From Ophiothrix spiculata (taxonomy: Eukaryota > Echinodermata > Ophiuroidea > Amphilepidida > Ophiotrichidae): 20,234 bases of DNA. Positions 8,831 through 20,100 of this stretch are shown here, one piece after another (within the stretch, counting starts at the first letter, position 1; each line of letters begins with the position of its first letter). The notes beneath the pieces are model-generated. The model was not told where the DNA came from. It made no database searches and saw only the letters and a list, made by a program, of their open reading frames with translations. The translations under genes and the position numbers were made by a program. The stretch is taken from NCBI GenBank assembly GCA_000969725.1, contig JXSR01S047298.1. One strand, given 5' to 3'.

Positions 8831-9085
8831 CATCATGTGAGTGCAAGAAAGTCGTATCTGCAATAGCTGCCTTGCGTCATAAATTTTGCTTGCACACTGC
8901 ATGACCTCCAGTCTTGGGTCAGTGGTTCCTGAAATGGTCCTTCAGGTGACACTGAACCATTTCAAGAACCACTGACATAAGACAGTGGAATCTTGAGGGA
9001 TTTTTCATGTTCTTGTGACAAGGCATAAAATAAATATAACTAAGGGCAGCCATTGCAGATACGACTTTCTTGCACTCACTTGACG
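8831..9085. mobile_element. MITE family A, copy 2 (255 bp)
   Basis: The left end GTGAGTGCAAGAAAGTCGTA and following TCTGCAATAGCTGCC are repeated in inverse at the right end (GGCAGCCATTGCAGATACGA, TTTCTTGCACTCAC) with very few differences. AAAT occurs directly outside each end and may be a 4-bp target duplication. A second inverted pair lies inside: GTCAGTGGTTCCTGAAATGG from 8918 against its complement ending at 8976, one mismatch in 21. There is no coding capacity. Confidence 0.8.
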
Positions 9086-10747
9086 AAATGATGCTGTACT
9101 TATGATTATAATTGCTTCAAGCTTAAGAATGAACAAACTGATTCATTTTCTCAAATGCCTTTAAAACTCCATACATGTACTTCACATCAAACCACCATGG
9201 CTCCAAAAAAATCTGATGAAGGCAGCTGCTAGCTTTTGAAAGCTTTCCACTACCTATCGGATGAAACATGAGACTTTTTTTTCAAGTCAACAAACAAGAA
9301 GCTTACACCCAAACTTAAAATCCAAATGTCAAACTTGTTTTCCTGTCAAAATCTTATAAAAATACATAAAACATGGACACAAACCAAAAATCTAAGCATA
9401 GAACCACCTCCACAGACTTCGCAGGGACATTATTTTCCTAGCTACATCTCACCCAAACCTGTCAAGTCAAATAAATTAAATGTTTCTCATCCAGGCTTTA
9501 GAAAAAGAGAAAAGAATATTTTGTATATATATAATTTACATGTAACATATTAGTTCAAAAACCACATATTTGGTGTGTTTAACATGTAAAATGATATCTA
9601 TGGAAAAGGAAGAAGTCTTTTTATTTTCTTGACCTAAAACTGGACCACTCTATGATTACAACTCCCCTAAAATGCTTCATTACCAGCTTCTAGGCTGCAG
9701 AATACATTTTATCTGCTTAAAACATTTAAGAACAAGTTATAAAGTAAAATATTATAACTAAAAAATAATGAAAAAAAAGGAAGTGCGAGGAACCCAGAAA
9801 CATGATTTTTTACTTTGCCTTACAATTCAAGCATCAGTATCTCTGCTATTGTAAACTAATCGCCCTTTTCTTCCTATTCAACAATGATACATAATCCCAC
9901 GTTGCTGGTCGTACGATCTACCCAAGTCGGCATGTTTTTCTTTCATTCAAAATGACTAATGTTCCCAAAACAGTGCACATTTCATGCTTACAATTGCTGC
10001 TTTGGTAACCTTTTACCCTGCCATTATCATCCTAGCATGAAACCAGTTTTCAATAGATTACAGAAGACCAACGGCAAGCTTAACCTACTTAGTAAGCTTC
10101 AGACGTGATAATGACACCATCTTTATCAAAATCACGACAAAAGTAGGCCTAGAAAAGTAAATACATTGTGACTTTCCATTAATTGTGCTGATATCATCTA
10201 TAAATTACAACTGGACAAAGTTTTACATGTTAGGTCAGAACCTTGCTCTAAAGTTTTTAATTAAAATGTCAAAATGCAGCATTTCACTTAAAATATGATT
10301 CAATAAAATAGTAAACTATATTTGAAGAGAAGAACATTTGATCAAATCCATTGCATTGCAAAAGCTGCTAAACACAAAATTAAGCAGGCCAAAATTCCCA
10401 GACTAATTGATACTCCACAGTCGAACAGTTACTGAGATTTTCATTTTATGGTTTCCATGATTCTTCACATGCCTACATGTATATATCTAAAAATTGAACG
10501 CTTAATATTTCTATGAATCTACAGGTGCTTATAAAATTATTTTAGTAAAATGCTCTTTAAAATTAACAATTCAAATGGCACGTTTTAGAATCACAATTGT
10601 CAATATGTTTGACTGGACTTCCAACAAACATCCAGGAGCCAATCAAAAATGTTGAAAAAAGTATAAGAGCAAAAAGAAAGACAGATAAAAAAATGAAAAC
10701 CAAAAAATGGTGGCCTGAAATATATGACTTATGAAAATTTCACTTAA

Positions 10748-11083
10748 AGGTGTAGGTTCCGATCACATTCTCATCCCCCTGGGCTCAACCAGAAATAGTA
10801 TATTTTTTGATACCATATCAAAGCCCATATTTTCAAAATTTCACCTCCAAATTCTTTATACTTTCAGAGATATAGCATAAAATGTAAAATTATTGGTATA
10901 CCTATTTTCTATTTCTTTTGTATTTTCATAACAGCCTCATCCCCAGGGTTGCATACTTTCTTTTGCCTCTCAAGAGAAAACAAGAAGCAAGCCAAGGTTA
11001 AAATTTCACAATATGCATTTCAGAGGTCAGGGTCAATCAATTAAAAGTAAATTACACACTTGCTAAGATAGGAACCTACACCT
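10748..11083. mobile_element. MITE (336 bp) between TTAA sites, piggyBac-like target
   Basis: AGGTGTAGGTTCC at the left is exactly complementary to GGAACCTACACCT at the right (13 bp), and TTAA stands immediately outside each end (10744-10747 and 11084-11087). TTAA duplication is the signature of piggyBac-superfamily transposition; the termini do not otherwise match the canonical piggyBac CCC-type ends I know, so the superfamily is an inference. The interior is AT-rich without a reading frame. Confidence 0.75.
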
Positions 11084-12200
11084 TTAAAAAAACATGAAAT
11101 TCAGAAAATCTCAAAGAATCATGATTTTATAGCACTACTTACTTTCTGAAGTACAACTATCATCCTGCATGCATCAGTAAATTTATTTCTTGATGATAAT
11201 TATGCAACAAATCCTTGCTCAAATTTGAATTTCTAAAAAATACAAATAGGTCTTGTTGTTTCCAATATCTCGCAAAAACAAATATGGCAAAGTAACATTT
11301 AAGAGTTGCCAGTATTTTGATATCATGCAGCTAGCGTAGGCGTGTGATGAAAGAGGTGGGTTCATTGTCACCTCCGGGGTGTGAAGTTCAATAAATAATC
11401 ACCTCGCATAGTAACAATAATCAATTACATACAAATGTAGATAATGTACTAACTGACATGAAAATCATAGCTATAATGAATTAAGACCTAAATCATTTTT
11501 TTTTTTTTTTTAGTTCTCAGAGAATCAAAATATTTGTTTCTTTGTCTAATTGCACGAAAGACCTTAAAATGACCATAAAACATGTAGGAGAGAAATAGAA
11601 AATTTCTTTGAATTTAGAATTTGGATACATAATGTTTGTTTTTATAAAATGAATGATTCTAAATACATTTTTATGATAAATAAACATAGCTGTCCCAAAA
11701 TCGATCACGCTGCAATTAGGAAATCCTGAAAAACATTTTGATTGACAAAAGAGTGCACTACATATAAAACCAATTTACTCATTTCGCTCTTAAAATGTAA
11801 TATTTCCCGTATCATCTACTCAATGTCAATCACTTCTGCGCAGAGATGGAATTTCTACGGACACGTCTGGTCCCGGTGTGAGCCCTTTCTCTGACCAAAG
11901 ACATTGCTTTGATGTATGCTGGCCTTTTTTTTAGACCTTTCCCTGCATGAAAACTAGCAAAAATATTTATGATTAAACCAAAGTTGTTACATAAACAAGT
12001 ATTTTACTGCAAATATATCTCAAAATCAAGAATTAAAAAAAATTATATTCTGTCATATCAACATCCCTAAAATAATCTTGTTAACACTTTTAAAGCTGAC
12101 AAAAATGTATGTAATATGAGAAAAGCGGTCCATCTGTAGACGTCTGCATGCGTGCCTAGGAGTTCGTAATCTGAAGCGCAATGTAATTGCATAAATGGGC

Positions 12201-12622
12201 TGTATACAAGGAAGGACAGCGATCTCCTGCGATTGCTGCTGCGTGTATTATGCCCGGCTTTATTTTTAAACCTGCGTGGGGTGCTCCAGCTTGTTGCTTC
12301 TTGTATGGTCTTACGTAATATGCATGGGGTACTCTATGAGAGGTTTGTTGCTTGTTTTCTTGTTATTGTCAAAGTCAGATGTATGGCAAGCCATAAGGAT
12401 CATAACCCATCTCCTCTTGTTATTGCTTAACCTTTGTGTATGACAACACATAGTCACAAGGCGTAATGACCCTTTAGGCTTGCAATACATGTGGGTAGTC
12501 TAGCGCTGTGGTTAATAGAGTACCTCAACCAAATTGTGTTGTACAAGAACAACAATCTCCTTCAATTGCTGCTTCATGTAATGTCTTGCTATGATCTTAT
12601 ATAACTTGCATGAGGTACTCTC
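12201..12622. repeat. Degenerate repeats of about 80 bp, perhaps SINE-related
   Basis: A unit at about 12205-12287 (TACAAGGA, GATCTCCTGCGATTGCTGCT, GGGGTGCTCC) recurs at 12542-12622 (TACAAGAA, AATCTCCTTCAATTGCTGCT, GAGGTACTCTCC), and its second half recurs again at 12291-12343 (TTGTTGCTTC, ATGGGGTACTC). Between them, GGTAGTCTAGCG plus GTGGTTAATAGAG (about 12492-12521) resembles a tRNA-derived promoter A box, but a convincing B box at the right distance is not seen. Confidence 0.5.
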
Positions 12623-12820
12623 CAAGTGGTTAGGATATAGTGACTTGATACCGTGAGCAAGGATGTTTGTTCCACCTATTACCTAGAATATTGCTTTAAA
12701 ATACTAATAACAGCATGTACAAAATAGTGAAATCTCTTCTAATCCTTGTGGGAACTAACTGTCTGTGATATAACTACTTTACAAATCAAGCTCTGCTTTC
12801 GTTACAAACCCTTTTTTTTT

Positions 12821-13140
12821 TTGTCAAATGACAGCTTTGTTTGCCAAATCTTATAATTATTCCCCCAACAAAATCAACCATTCTTGTCAAATGGCAGCTA
12901 TAAAATTTTCCAATCCCATTTTCTTCTTAACAAAAGCCTTCTTGTCAAATGGCAGCTATTTGATTTCCCAATCCTGTTTCTATCATCCGTCAAACAAAAG
13001 CTTTCTTGTCTAAATTTTCTTAATCCTGTTCCAATGTTCCACAATATAAAAGCATCTTAGTCAAACGGCAGCTATACTCATTCCCAATTTTGCTTCCATG
13101 TTACCCCTAACAAAACCCTTCTTGTCATTACTCATTCTGT
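12821..13140. repeat. Minisatellite, about six units of roughly 60 bp
   Basis: TTGTCAAATGGCAGCTAT-like starts occur at 12821, 12884, 12942, 13006 (lacking the GGCAGCT part), about 13057 and 13122, a spacing of 51 to 65 bp. Each is followed by TTTCCCAATCCTGTTTC-like and AACAAAAGC-like segments. The units are diverged by substitutions and small indels, so the array is old. Open frames across it are by-products of the repeat. Confidence 0.8.
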
Positions 13141-14276
13141 CAACATTTTTACCCAGGGGATTTCTCTTACGTTCAAGCAACATCCAAGCGCAACATAATA
13201 TGCGCATAAGTCGATACGCCTCACTACAGATATATGAGTCGTACAAATACCTCGCCAAATTTTGGGAGGGAAAATGGTATTATGGATATGCTTGATTTGT
13301 GAACCAATTTCATGAGTAGGTGATTCCAACACATTTCTGTTTTATAAATTTGATATCAGAATTGTAATTTCAGTATCGGATGTGAAGCTGTCTTAATAAA
13401 AAAACATGATCATGAAAATACTGAAATGTGGAGTTTGAAATCCCTAAAATCATTTTATAAAAAGATATAGATAACAACTGAGATTGAAAATGGAAACATT
13501 AATTTTACAACTTTGAGAATCAGAAAAATATAAAATTGTAGCAAATTGCAGACTCATCTATACTAAATCTACATATCTATAACAAAATATGAAAACAAAT
13601 AAACAGGCTCAATTTCATTACTTAACAGGGACCCACATTTTTAATATTCAAAGTATAAAATCTTTAAAAAAATCTTATCCCTGAAAGATGTCATCTCATT
13701 TGGAGTATGTTGGGATCCATGTGTTTTCTACCAGTTTCCTTACATCCCCTTGAGTCAATAGTCTCAGATAACACAAAAGGAGAACATTTATAATTTTTGA
13801 TGTTAGAAATCTTTCACTTTTTTGTTTAAGTAATTTCCAATTTCAGTGCTACCAAGTGTGTTTTTTTAACTCACTATGTTTAACTAAACATAAGGACATC
13901 CCTTTTTATAATCAATATTTTGGACTATTGCAGAGGTGGAAAAAATGTTGTAGAAATTCACATTGCACAAAAATATAACCTGAAATTTGATTATGGGGAA
14001 GGGGCAAGATTTTGAGTGGGGATGACAGTTTTAAATTCATAGAGAACAATGCATGGCTAGACAGTCTCATGTCTCATGGGCAAAGTTCTCATTTTTACAG
14101 ACAATTATTGGATCTCTTTGTCTCCAAAAATGGAACATTCAGGATGTGGTGAAGGATCTGCTTTTTTCTTGGACACAACATTTTATGCAAATTCTAAAGG
14201 CATCTCTTTAATTTGAAACAAACTCTCATCAACAAGATCTTGAATCAAGTCTATCCAATCTCTCGCCATATCAAAT

Positions 14277-14357
14277 CCATTAAAGCGTGATTTCAATTTA
14301 GTCTGTTGCGACTATTGTCGTCGACAACACCACTCACGGCATTAACGCTTTTATGTT
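14277..14357. repeat. Short inverted-repeat segment
   Basis: CATTAAAGCGT at the left is matched in inverse by AACGCTTTTATG at the right, with TTGTCGTCGACAAC near the centre. It could be a tiny fold-back element or chance; there is no other copy in the window. Confidence 0.25.
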
Positions 14358-14924
14358 AAACTGATGATTCTTGGCTATTTTTCTCTTTTCTTTGTGCCAA
14401 ATCAAGCAAACATCAAAGGCTAGCTAGTTACTGTAACATTAATAACACAACAACGTTTAGAGATTGTTTCCAGTAACAAAACAAGATTTGCCAATCTCTT
14501 AGTCTAGGCCTCAGGACACAGTTTGAATGTTTAACCCATTTTAGATCAATTTACCCAAAGGATATTAGAGCACAAAAGCTGGAGCTCAATGTTGAGCCTC
14601 AGCTACTGCATTATACCAGTTCTTTTATCATTATATGGAGTAAAGCAGTAAAGAAATTCAGCATCTGTTTATTATTCCTATTTCATCTATCTGTAACATA
14701 TTTTCATGTTAAACAATTTTTTTTTTCAAAATCAGTTATGTTTCAGTATTGGATTGTTACAATTTGTAATCTTATATTTAGTAACTTGTTTGTATGTTGC
14801 TCAAGCCATTATACCATTTTGTTTCCTGCTACTCTATAAAATCTTTTTAAATATACCTAAATAATTTGAAATAAGAATTTTTCTTCACAAAAGCTCTCAC
14901 AAAAAGCATATTAATGATAGTAAA

Positions 14925-15158
14925 AGTGAAATAATAAAGTAAAGCAAAACCAAGCTCAAATTTTCCTACATTTTCTTCCTAAATCTCTTTCACCATTTCT
15001 GAAAAAAAAAAAAAAAAAAATCACAAAGCAGCAACTGAACCTAAACCACAGACATCATTTAAATCCCATAGAATCTAACGAGACATAACAAGATATCCTC
15101 AGACACACTCCATCTTCATTTATCTCTACTTCTTAATATTTATCATAACATTTGAGCA
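14925..15158. repeat. Dispersed repeat B, copy 1 (234 bp)
   Basis: From AGTGAAATAATAAAG to AACATTTGAGCA this segment is the same as 18962-19193 except for one base in an oligo-A run (19 against 18), one extra C, and one substitution (CACAAAG against CACCAAG). It has no inverted ends and no reading frame. The oligo-A tract sits in the middle rather than at an end, which argues against a simple retroposon. Confidence 0.9.
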
Positions 15159-15952
15159 ATTATCAATAATATAATGGGTTCTTTTATTATTATTCTTTTA
15201 AATGTAGGTATTCTACAGACAGCCATAAGCTAGATTAGCTAAGAGCCATAACAGTTTAAAATATGAATTCACCCGGTCAATACCGCTTATCTCTGATGCT
15301 TTCAGAGTACACATGAAGGAAATGGTCACTAACTTCCTAAGGTGACTATGTATACCTTATCTATGGTACAGCTTGAATATAGCATGAAAGAATCTGGTTG
15401 TGTACATGTGGTCATTCACCTATCTACTAGATGCAAAGTGACATTTTGAAGGAAATATCAATGAAAAAACTTCAATAAAATAATGAGATTTTGCCATTCA
15501 CAAGGCCATGTTAGATTTCAGTCCAATATGCTCAGATTACATTAGATTAAAAACTCATTTTGTGAAGAAAGGAGAAAGTAATAAGTGATGTGGTGGAAAT
15601 TTGAGGCAAATTTTTGAACAAAAAGATGGAATAATTTGGCGATATCATGCAAATGAGAAAGAAATGTTGCATAAAAGGATATAATTTCAAGTGATCTTAG
15701 ATATGTTCAAGACAATATTTGACTAAAACTTTAAAAAAATTTATGATATCAATCACTGATTTTTGTATTACTTTCTTACAAATATCATCACCTAAAATTG
15801 TTTACTCTAACTTGAACGATTTAAAGAATACCTAATCACCCGATTTTTATTTATCACATAAACCCTCAAGACTAAGGCATATGCTTTCAATTTTCCATTC
15901 AATGCAACTCATAAAACTAATCTATAGTACATATTTTATTTTTATTTCGCAG

Positions 15953-16097
15953 ATTTCACAATAGAAATCCGTTTCTACCCAAGGCGGAAGACATCAAAGC
16001 CAAACAAAGACGACAAACCAATCAGGACTATTATTCCTGTTCAAAAATATTATGTCTATTGAATAAATTGCACATGAAATCTATGTCTATTGAATAA
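15953..16097 (+). other. Candidate cryptic exon on the plus strand
   Basis: A strong-looking acceptor (TTTTATTTTTATTTCGCAG, ending at 15952) is followed by a frame from 15954 open for 47 codons to a TAA at 16095, with AATAAA signals at 16062 and 16093. The first 30 codons are distinctly less AT-rich than the surroundings (FHNRNPFLPKAEDIKAKQ...). I do not recognise the peptide, see no upstream partner exon, and the end of the frame runs into a tandem duplication. It may be chance, a pseudogene piece or a terminal exon of a nested gene. Confidence 0.2.
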
Positions 16098-16112
16098 ATT
16101 GCACATAAAATC
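16051..16112. repeat. 31-bp tandem duplication
   Basis: The unit beginning TATGTCTATTGAATAAATTG at 16051 is repeated directly at 16082 with a single G/A difference (CACATGAAATC against CACATAAAATC). The near identity suggests a recent event. Confidence 0.9.
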
Positions 16113-17940
16113 GGTCAGATACAGAAGGAATTGATGTCAATATTATTGGCTATATCAAGTTTACTAGGTCCCAGATAATACTGTAAAGTAATCAAATACA
16201 TTCATGTACAATAATGCATTTTTCAAAAATAACTCTTTAGATAAAGTCCAAAATTTTCTGTTTCAAAATTCACGTTTTACCGTATTGCAATTTTTGGGCA
16301 TTTTCCGTTTTGTTATTTTTTCCTTCAAAGCTTAAATCTTTACAATAATAACAGGATTAGATCCTGTTTTATGAGGGATAACAAAATATAGGACTACAAG
16401 AGTTGCTTATTTTGTTTTGTTATGATTGATTCTACCTGAAACATTTATTTAATTTCAGTCATAGAATATTGACCAATATCAAGTTTTATTGTTAATTTTA
16501 ACAGATTTTGGACATTTCAAAGATATTTTTACACCAGTTGCGTTTTTCAAATCATACCCCAGAAAACTTTGGACCTTATCTTTAAATATTACAAGCCATC
16601 TATAAGACTAATTCTGATTGGTGGGTAACAAAGAAAGGTCACTTATGTGGCCAATAAGAGCATGGTATTGAAAGGAACTTTGCTTTATTCTCTTTTTAGA
16701 TTAGACCCTCTACCCCCTTGCCTCATTTTATTAACCACACATAGGCCTATACTACAAAATACATTCATGCCAAGAAATTAAATGTACTAATTGCAATCTA
16801 ACTATGTTTTTTTGGTTCTCCTCTATGTTGATAAAGTTTTAATAATTTACATTTACCGGCCACTAATTATTAAAGATTTAATTAATATTTTCCCATCTTA
16901 CATCCTATTTTTGGGTTTATTATTATTATTATTTTTATTCTATTTTTTATGTTTTCCATAGATAAGAGGAATGGATACTTTAGACTAGATATGATGACAA
17001 TTATGAAAATGGTTGCCATTTCATATGATACCTATAGTACAAAATGTGTTTGATGAATTGAAATTTATTGCAATTCATTGTATACACTACCTTATATCAT
17101 TGCCAATTTTTATTTTATTGGATTATCTATTATGAATATTCTCAATTTGTGAGGAATAAACTGATCATAAATGACATGACAAGATTTGACATCTTACCTA
17201 AATAACAAGATGATTGGATTTAGTATTCAGATATTTTGTCAAATAATCCACTGTCAATATAGATTAAATCCAAAATACATGATGCTCACAAATTGAAATT
17301 AAGCCGAGTAAAATGAATATGTTTTGTGTCTTTCTCCTCATCCTCTTTTACGGCATTTTCTTTTTTAGGTATGGAAATTCTTAAAATGGAATTACAAGAT
17401 TGTCAATGTGAAATTTTAGGCCCATATAATGTTTCTTAAAGGATGGGATTTTCCAACTAGAATTTCTAATTTCAACTTTTTTGATGTTAGAAATTACAAA
17501 ATGTCCTTTATTTTTTGGCTTGTTTAAGGTGTGATTGTTTTTTGACAATATCAAATTCTTTTTAGATTTCCAGCTTTTTCAGGAGGATATACTTTCATGT
17601 TATGGAGATATGGTCAAAATAGTCAAGAATAACTGAAAAATTGGTTTCCTGCAATAAATATTGTTTAAATTTCTATAGATCAGACACCTTTTTGCATGAA
17701 ACAACAACTAAGTTCAAACTTTGCAAATCAAATTTCAGGATTGCAATATGTAGATGATGATCGTAACGTGTACAGAGAAATAACATGTTAAGTTTTGACT
17801 AAATTGGGTAATCTCCCTTTAAGTTATACAAGAACATAACTTGTTTGCACTGTTACATCAAGACTCAATGACTTTCTTATTTCTTTCCTATCTCCATTTA
17901 AAAATATTCTCCACACGCATAAGCCACTGGCCTCTAGCGG

Positions 17941-18039
17941 GTCAGATAATGTTAAAATACGTCTGAAATGTCTAGCTGTTTACTCGTTGGTCGAACAATG
18001 TTATAGAACGCGTCTGAAGTGTCGAGCTGTTGACTTGCC
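17941..18039. repeat. Two tandem units of about 50 bp, CpG-richer than surroundings
   Basis: Units at 17941-17989 and 17990-18039 share AATGTTA, ACGTCTGAA/GCGTCTGAA, TGTCTAGCTGTT/TGTCGAGCTGTT and ACTCGTT/ACTTGCC in order. They are moderately diverged. Their role is unknown and no other copy is in the window. Confidence 0.65.
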
Positions 18040-18961
18040 CTAGCTGATAAAGTGACAGCGTGACACATTATTAAGAAATGCAACAACTTTAGCCATAAGT
18101 GCCAACCATATTAATGAAGACATATGAGACCACATTTACAGACATCATCAATAAACTTGATTGCAATATATTATGACAAGAATATCAACAAATCTTGAGA
18201 AATTGATGCAATTCCTCATCTAGCTGTCATAAGGGAAGGGATAGTGCTTTGGATACGATTTTAAACGAATTGATGATAGAAGTGTTGCCTAAAATCGATT
18301 TATACTCTCTCTGAGTCTGGTAAAATAAGATCTCAGACACACTCGATCTATAGCTTTACAAAAGTTTTCTTCAAAGTTTTGATTTATCTAGTTTCTGACG
18401 CTGTATTCTTACGTCTTTCCACTAATCACATCAGTAAGGGTACAATAACAATAGTCTAATTAGCCTCCATCTTATTTCTATGTTTGTTTTCTTATTCAGT
18501 TTTCCTTGTAATTTGATCCCAGCATTTGATACCGAAATCTAACTTCAATCAGATTTTGATTGATATCCTCATGTTATCAGCTAATGGGACTTGACTATTC
18601 ATGACAACCAGGTAATGCTTGGAATATAGTGCAAGTTCTGACACTGATTCCACTATAGTGGACTACTTGAAAGTAACTGTTGACTATTTGGATGAAGAAA
18701 TACATACAAAAAGAGGGAAATCTCTGGGAAATGTGACTAGTTTTTCCTGTTAATAATTTTTCCTATATCCTTTAAATTGATTTGACTGTTTTTGCATGAA
18801 ATTTAAAATTTGACAACCACACAACATAAATGACAGTCCGTGAAAATGATGGGCTTGTTGCTATTCTATCATATGATCTCAGATAATTTTTTTATAAAAA
18901 TTCTTGTTTCTTGCTACATACTTCAAGCTTAGCTTTGGAACCAGCTGATTTCTTTTTAGCT

Positions 18962-19193
18962 AGTGAAATAATAAAGTAAAGCAAAACCAAGCTCAAATTT
19001 TCCTACATTTTCTTCCTAAATCTCTTTCACCATTTCTGAAAAAAAAAAAAAAAAAATCACCAAGCAGCAACTGAACCTAAACCACAGACATCATTTAAAT
19101 CCATAGAATCTAACGAGACATAACAAGATATCCTCAGACACACTCCATCTTCATTTATCTCTACTTCTTAATATTTATCATAACATTTGAGCA
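18962..19193. repeat. Dispersed repeat B, copy 2 (232 bp)
   Basis: This is nearly identical to 14925-15158 in the same orientation. The identity stops sharply at both ends: before AGTGAAATA and after GAGCA the flanks are unrelated. It is followed at once by the 46-bp and 30-bp tandem arrays, then by copy 3, whose matching point lies 1,051 bp further on. Confidence 0.9.
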
Positions 19194-19208
19194 GGGATTT
19201 GAAGTGAT

Positions 19209-19298
19209 ATATTACCCATCAAATACAACATTTAATAAAGCCATTGACACCACCATATTACGCAGCAAATAAGACATTAACAGAGTCATTGACATCAC
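19209..19298. repeat. Two tandem units of 46 bp
   Basis: ATATTACCCATCAAATAC at 19209 and ATATTACGCAGCAAATAA at 19255 each lead through ACATT and CATTGACA to a closing C/T-A-C. Unit two is diverged at several positions. Confidence 0.7.
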
Positions 19299-19339
19299 AT
19301 GCTTAGTTATCAAGGATTGCAATTTTATGAAACTTAAGA

Positions 19340-20050
19340 TTTGAAGTCTTCATGAATATCCTTCACCGAAGTTTAACATTCATGAATATATTTTAACTAA
19401 TATTGCTAGAATAGCAGTTCTATGTGTATCAATACCAACTTTCTCTAAAATGCATACTACTTAGTTAAAGTTGTCTGAAAATTCTCAACCAAGTTAAGCT
19501 CCTTTTATTTGCTTCAACCAAGTTAAATTTCCCTGAATATTATAGAACCAAGCAACAGGCTTCTTGAATATTTTTAACAAACTTCAGCTATCCATATTTC
19601 TTCAACCAATTTTTAGGTTTTCTCTATTATCATATAACAAAGTTAAGTTTACCTAAATATTAAGCTTCTAAATTGTCTTTAATCAAGTTAAAATGTCCTT
19701 ATTTTCTTTCAACCAAGTCAAATTTTCCTGAACATCCTTCCAAGAGTTCTGCACTGATGAATATCAGAGTTCAGCTAATCTGAACATCTTTCAGACAAGT
19801 TATCAATATTTTAACCAAGTTTAAACTATCCTCATTTCATTCTACCAAAATGTCTCCCAGTCTTCCTTTAAAGAAGTTTCTTGGATATCTTTTAAAACAC
19901 AGGTTGATTTTATTCTGAATAATATTAACCATGTTTCCTGTCATAATATTGTAGATCCTACTTATGTATAATTTTAACCAAATGTTCCTGACTATCTGTG
20001 ATTATTCAAACTTCTCATATTCATCAAGTACCACACTAGATATTAAGTTT
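19340..20050. repeat. Degenerate minisatellite with a period of about 30 bp
   Basis: Variants of TTCAACCAAGTTAAATTTTC followed by CTGAATATTT recur with starts at about 19486, 19515, 19546, 19576, 19603, 19636, 19681 and 19710, mostly 27 to 33 bp apart, with one longer gap around 19665. Weaker units extend to both sides (CCGAAGTTTAACATT near 19367, TTTTAACCAAGTTTAAAC near 19812, TTTTAACCAAATGTTCCTG near 19972). It lies wholly between repeat B copies 2 and 3. Confidence 0.75.
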
Positions 20051-20100
20051 AGATGTAGTTACAAAATCTTTCTTTTTATTCATCTGTTTTAACATTTAAG

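Noticed and set aside
9326-9553. 75-codon plus-strand open frame with a proline-containing segment
   Set aside because: No splice context, no known motif and strongly AT-biased codons; consistent with chance.
11341-11410. GC-richer patch considered as the missing CCCH exon
   Set aside because: Translation on the minus strand gives no cysteine-histidine spacing; only a short GAGGTG/CACCTC inverted pair is present.
11815-11890. GC-richer patch considered as an upstream muscleblind exon
   Set aside because: The minus-strand frames do not match the N-terminal or finger motifs and contain stops close by.
12828-13013. 61-codon plus-strand open frame
   Set aside because: It is a translation of the 60-bp minisatellite and not a gene.
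13061-13332. Several overlapping open frames on both strands
   Set aside because: Mutually overlapping frames on opposite strands reflect a CpG-richer patch with few stops; none resembles a known protein or a muscleblind exon.
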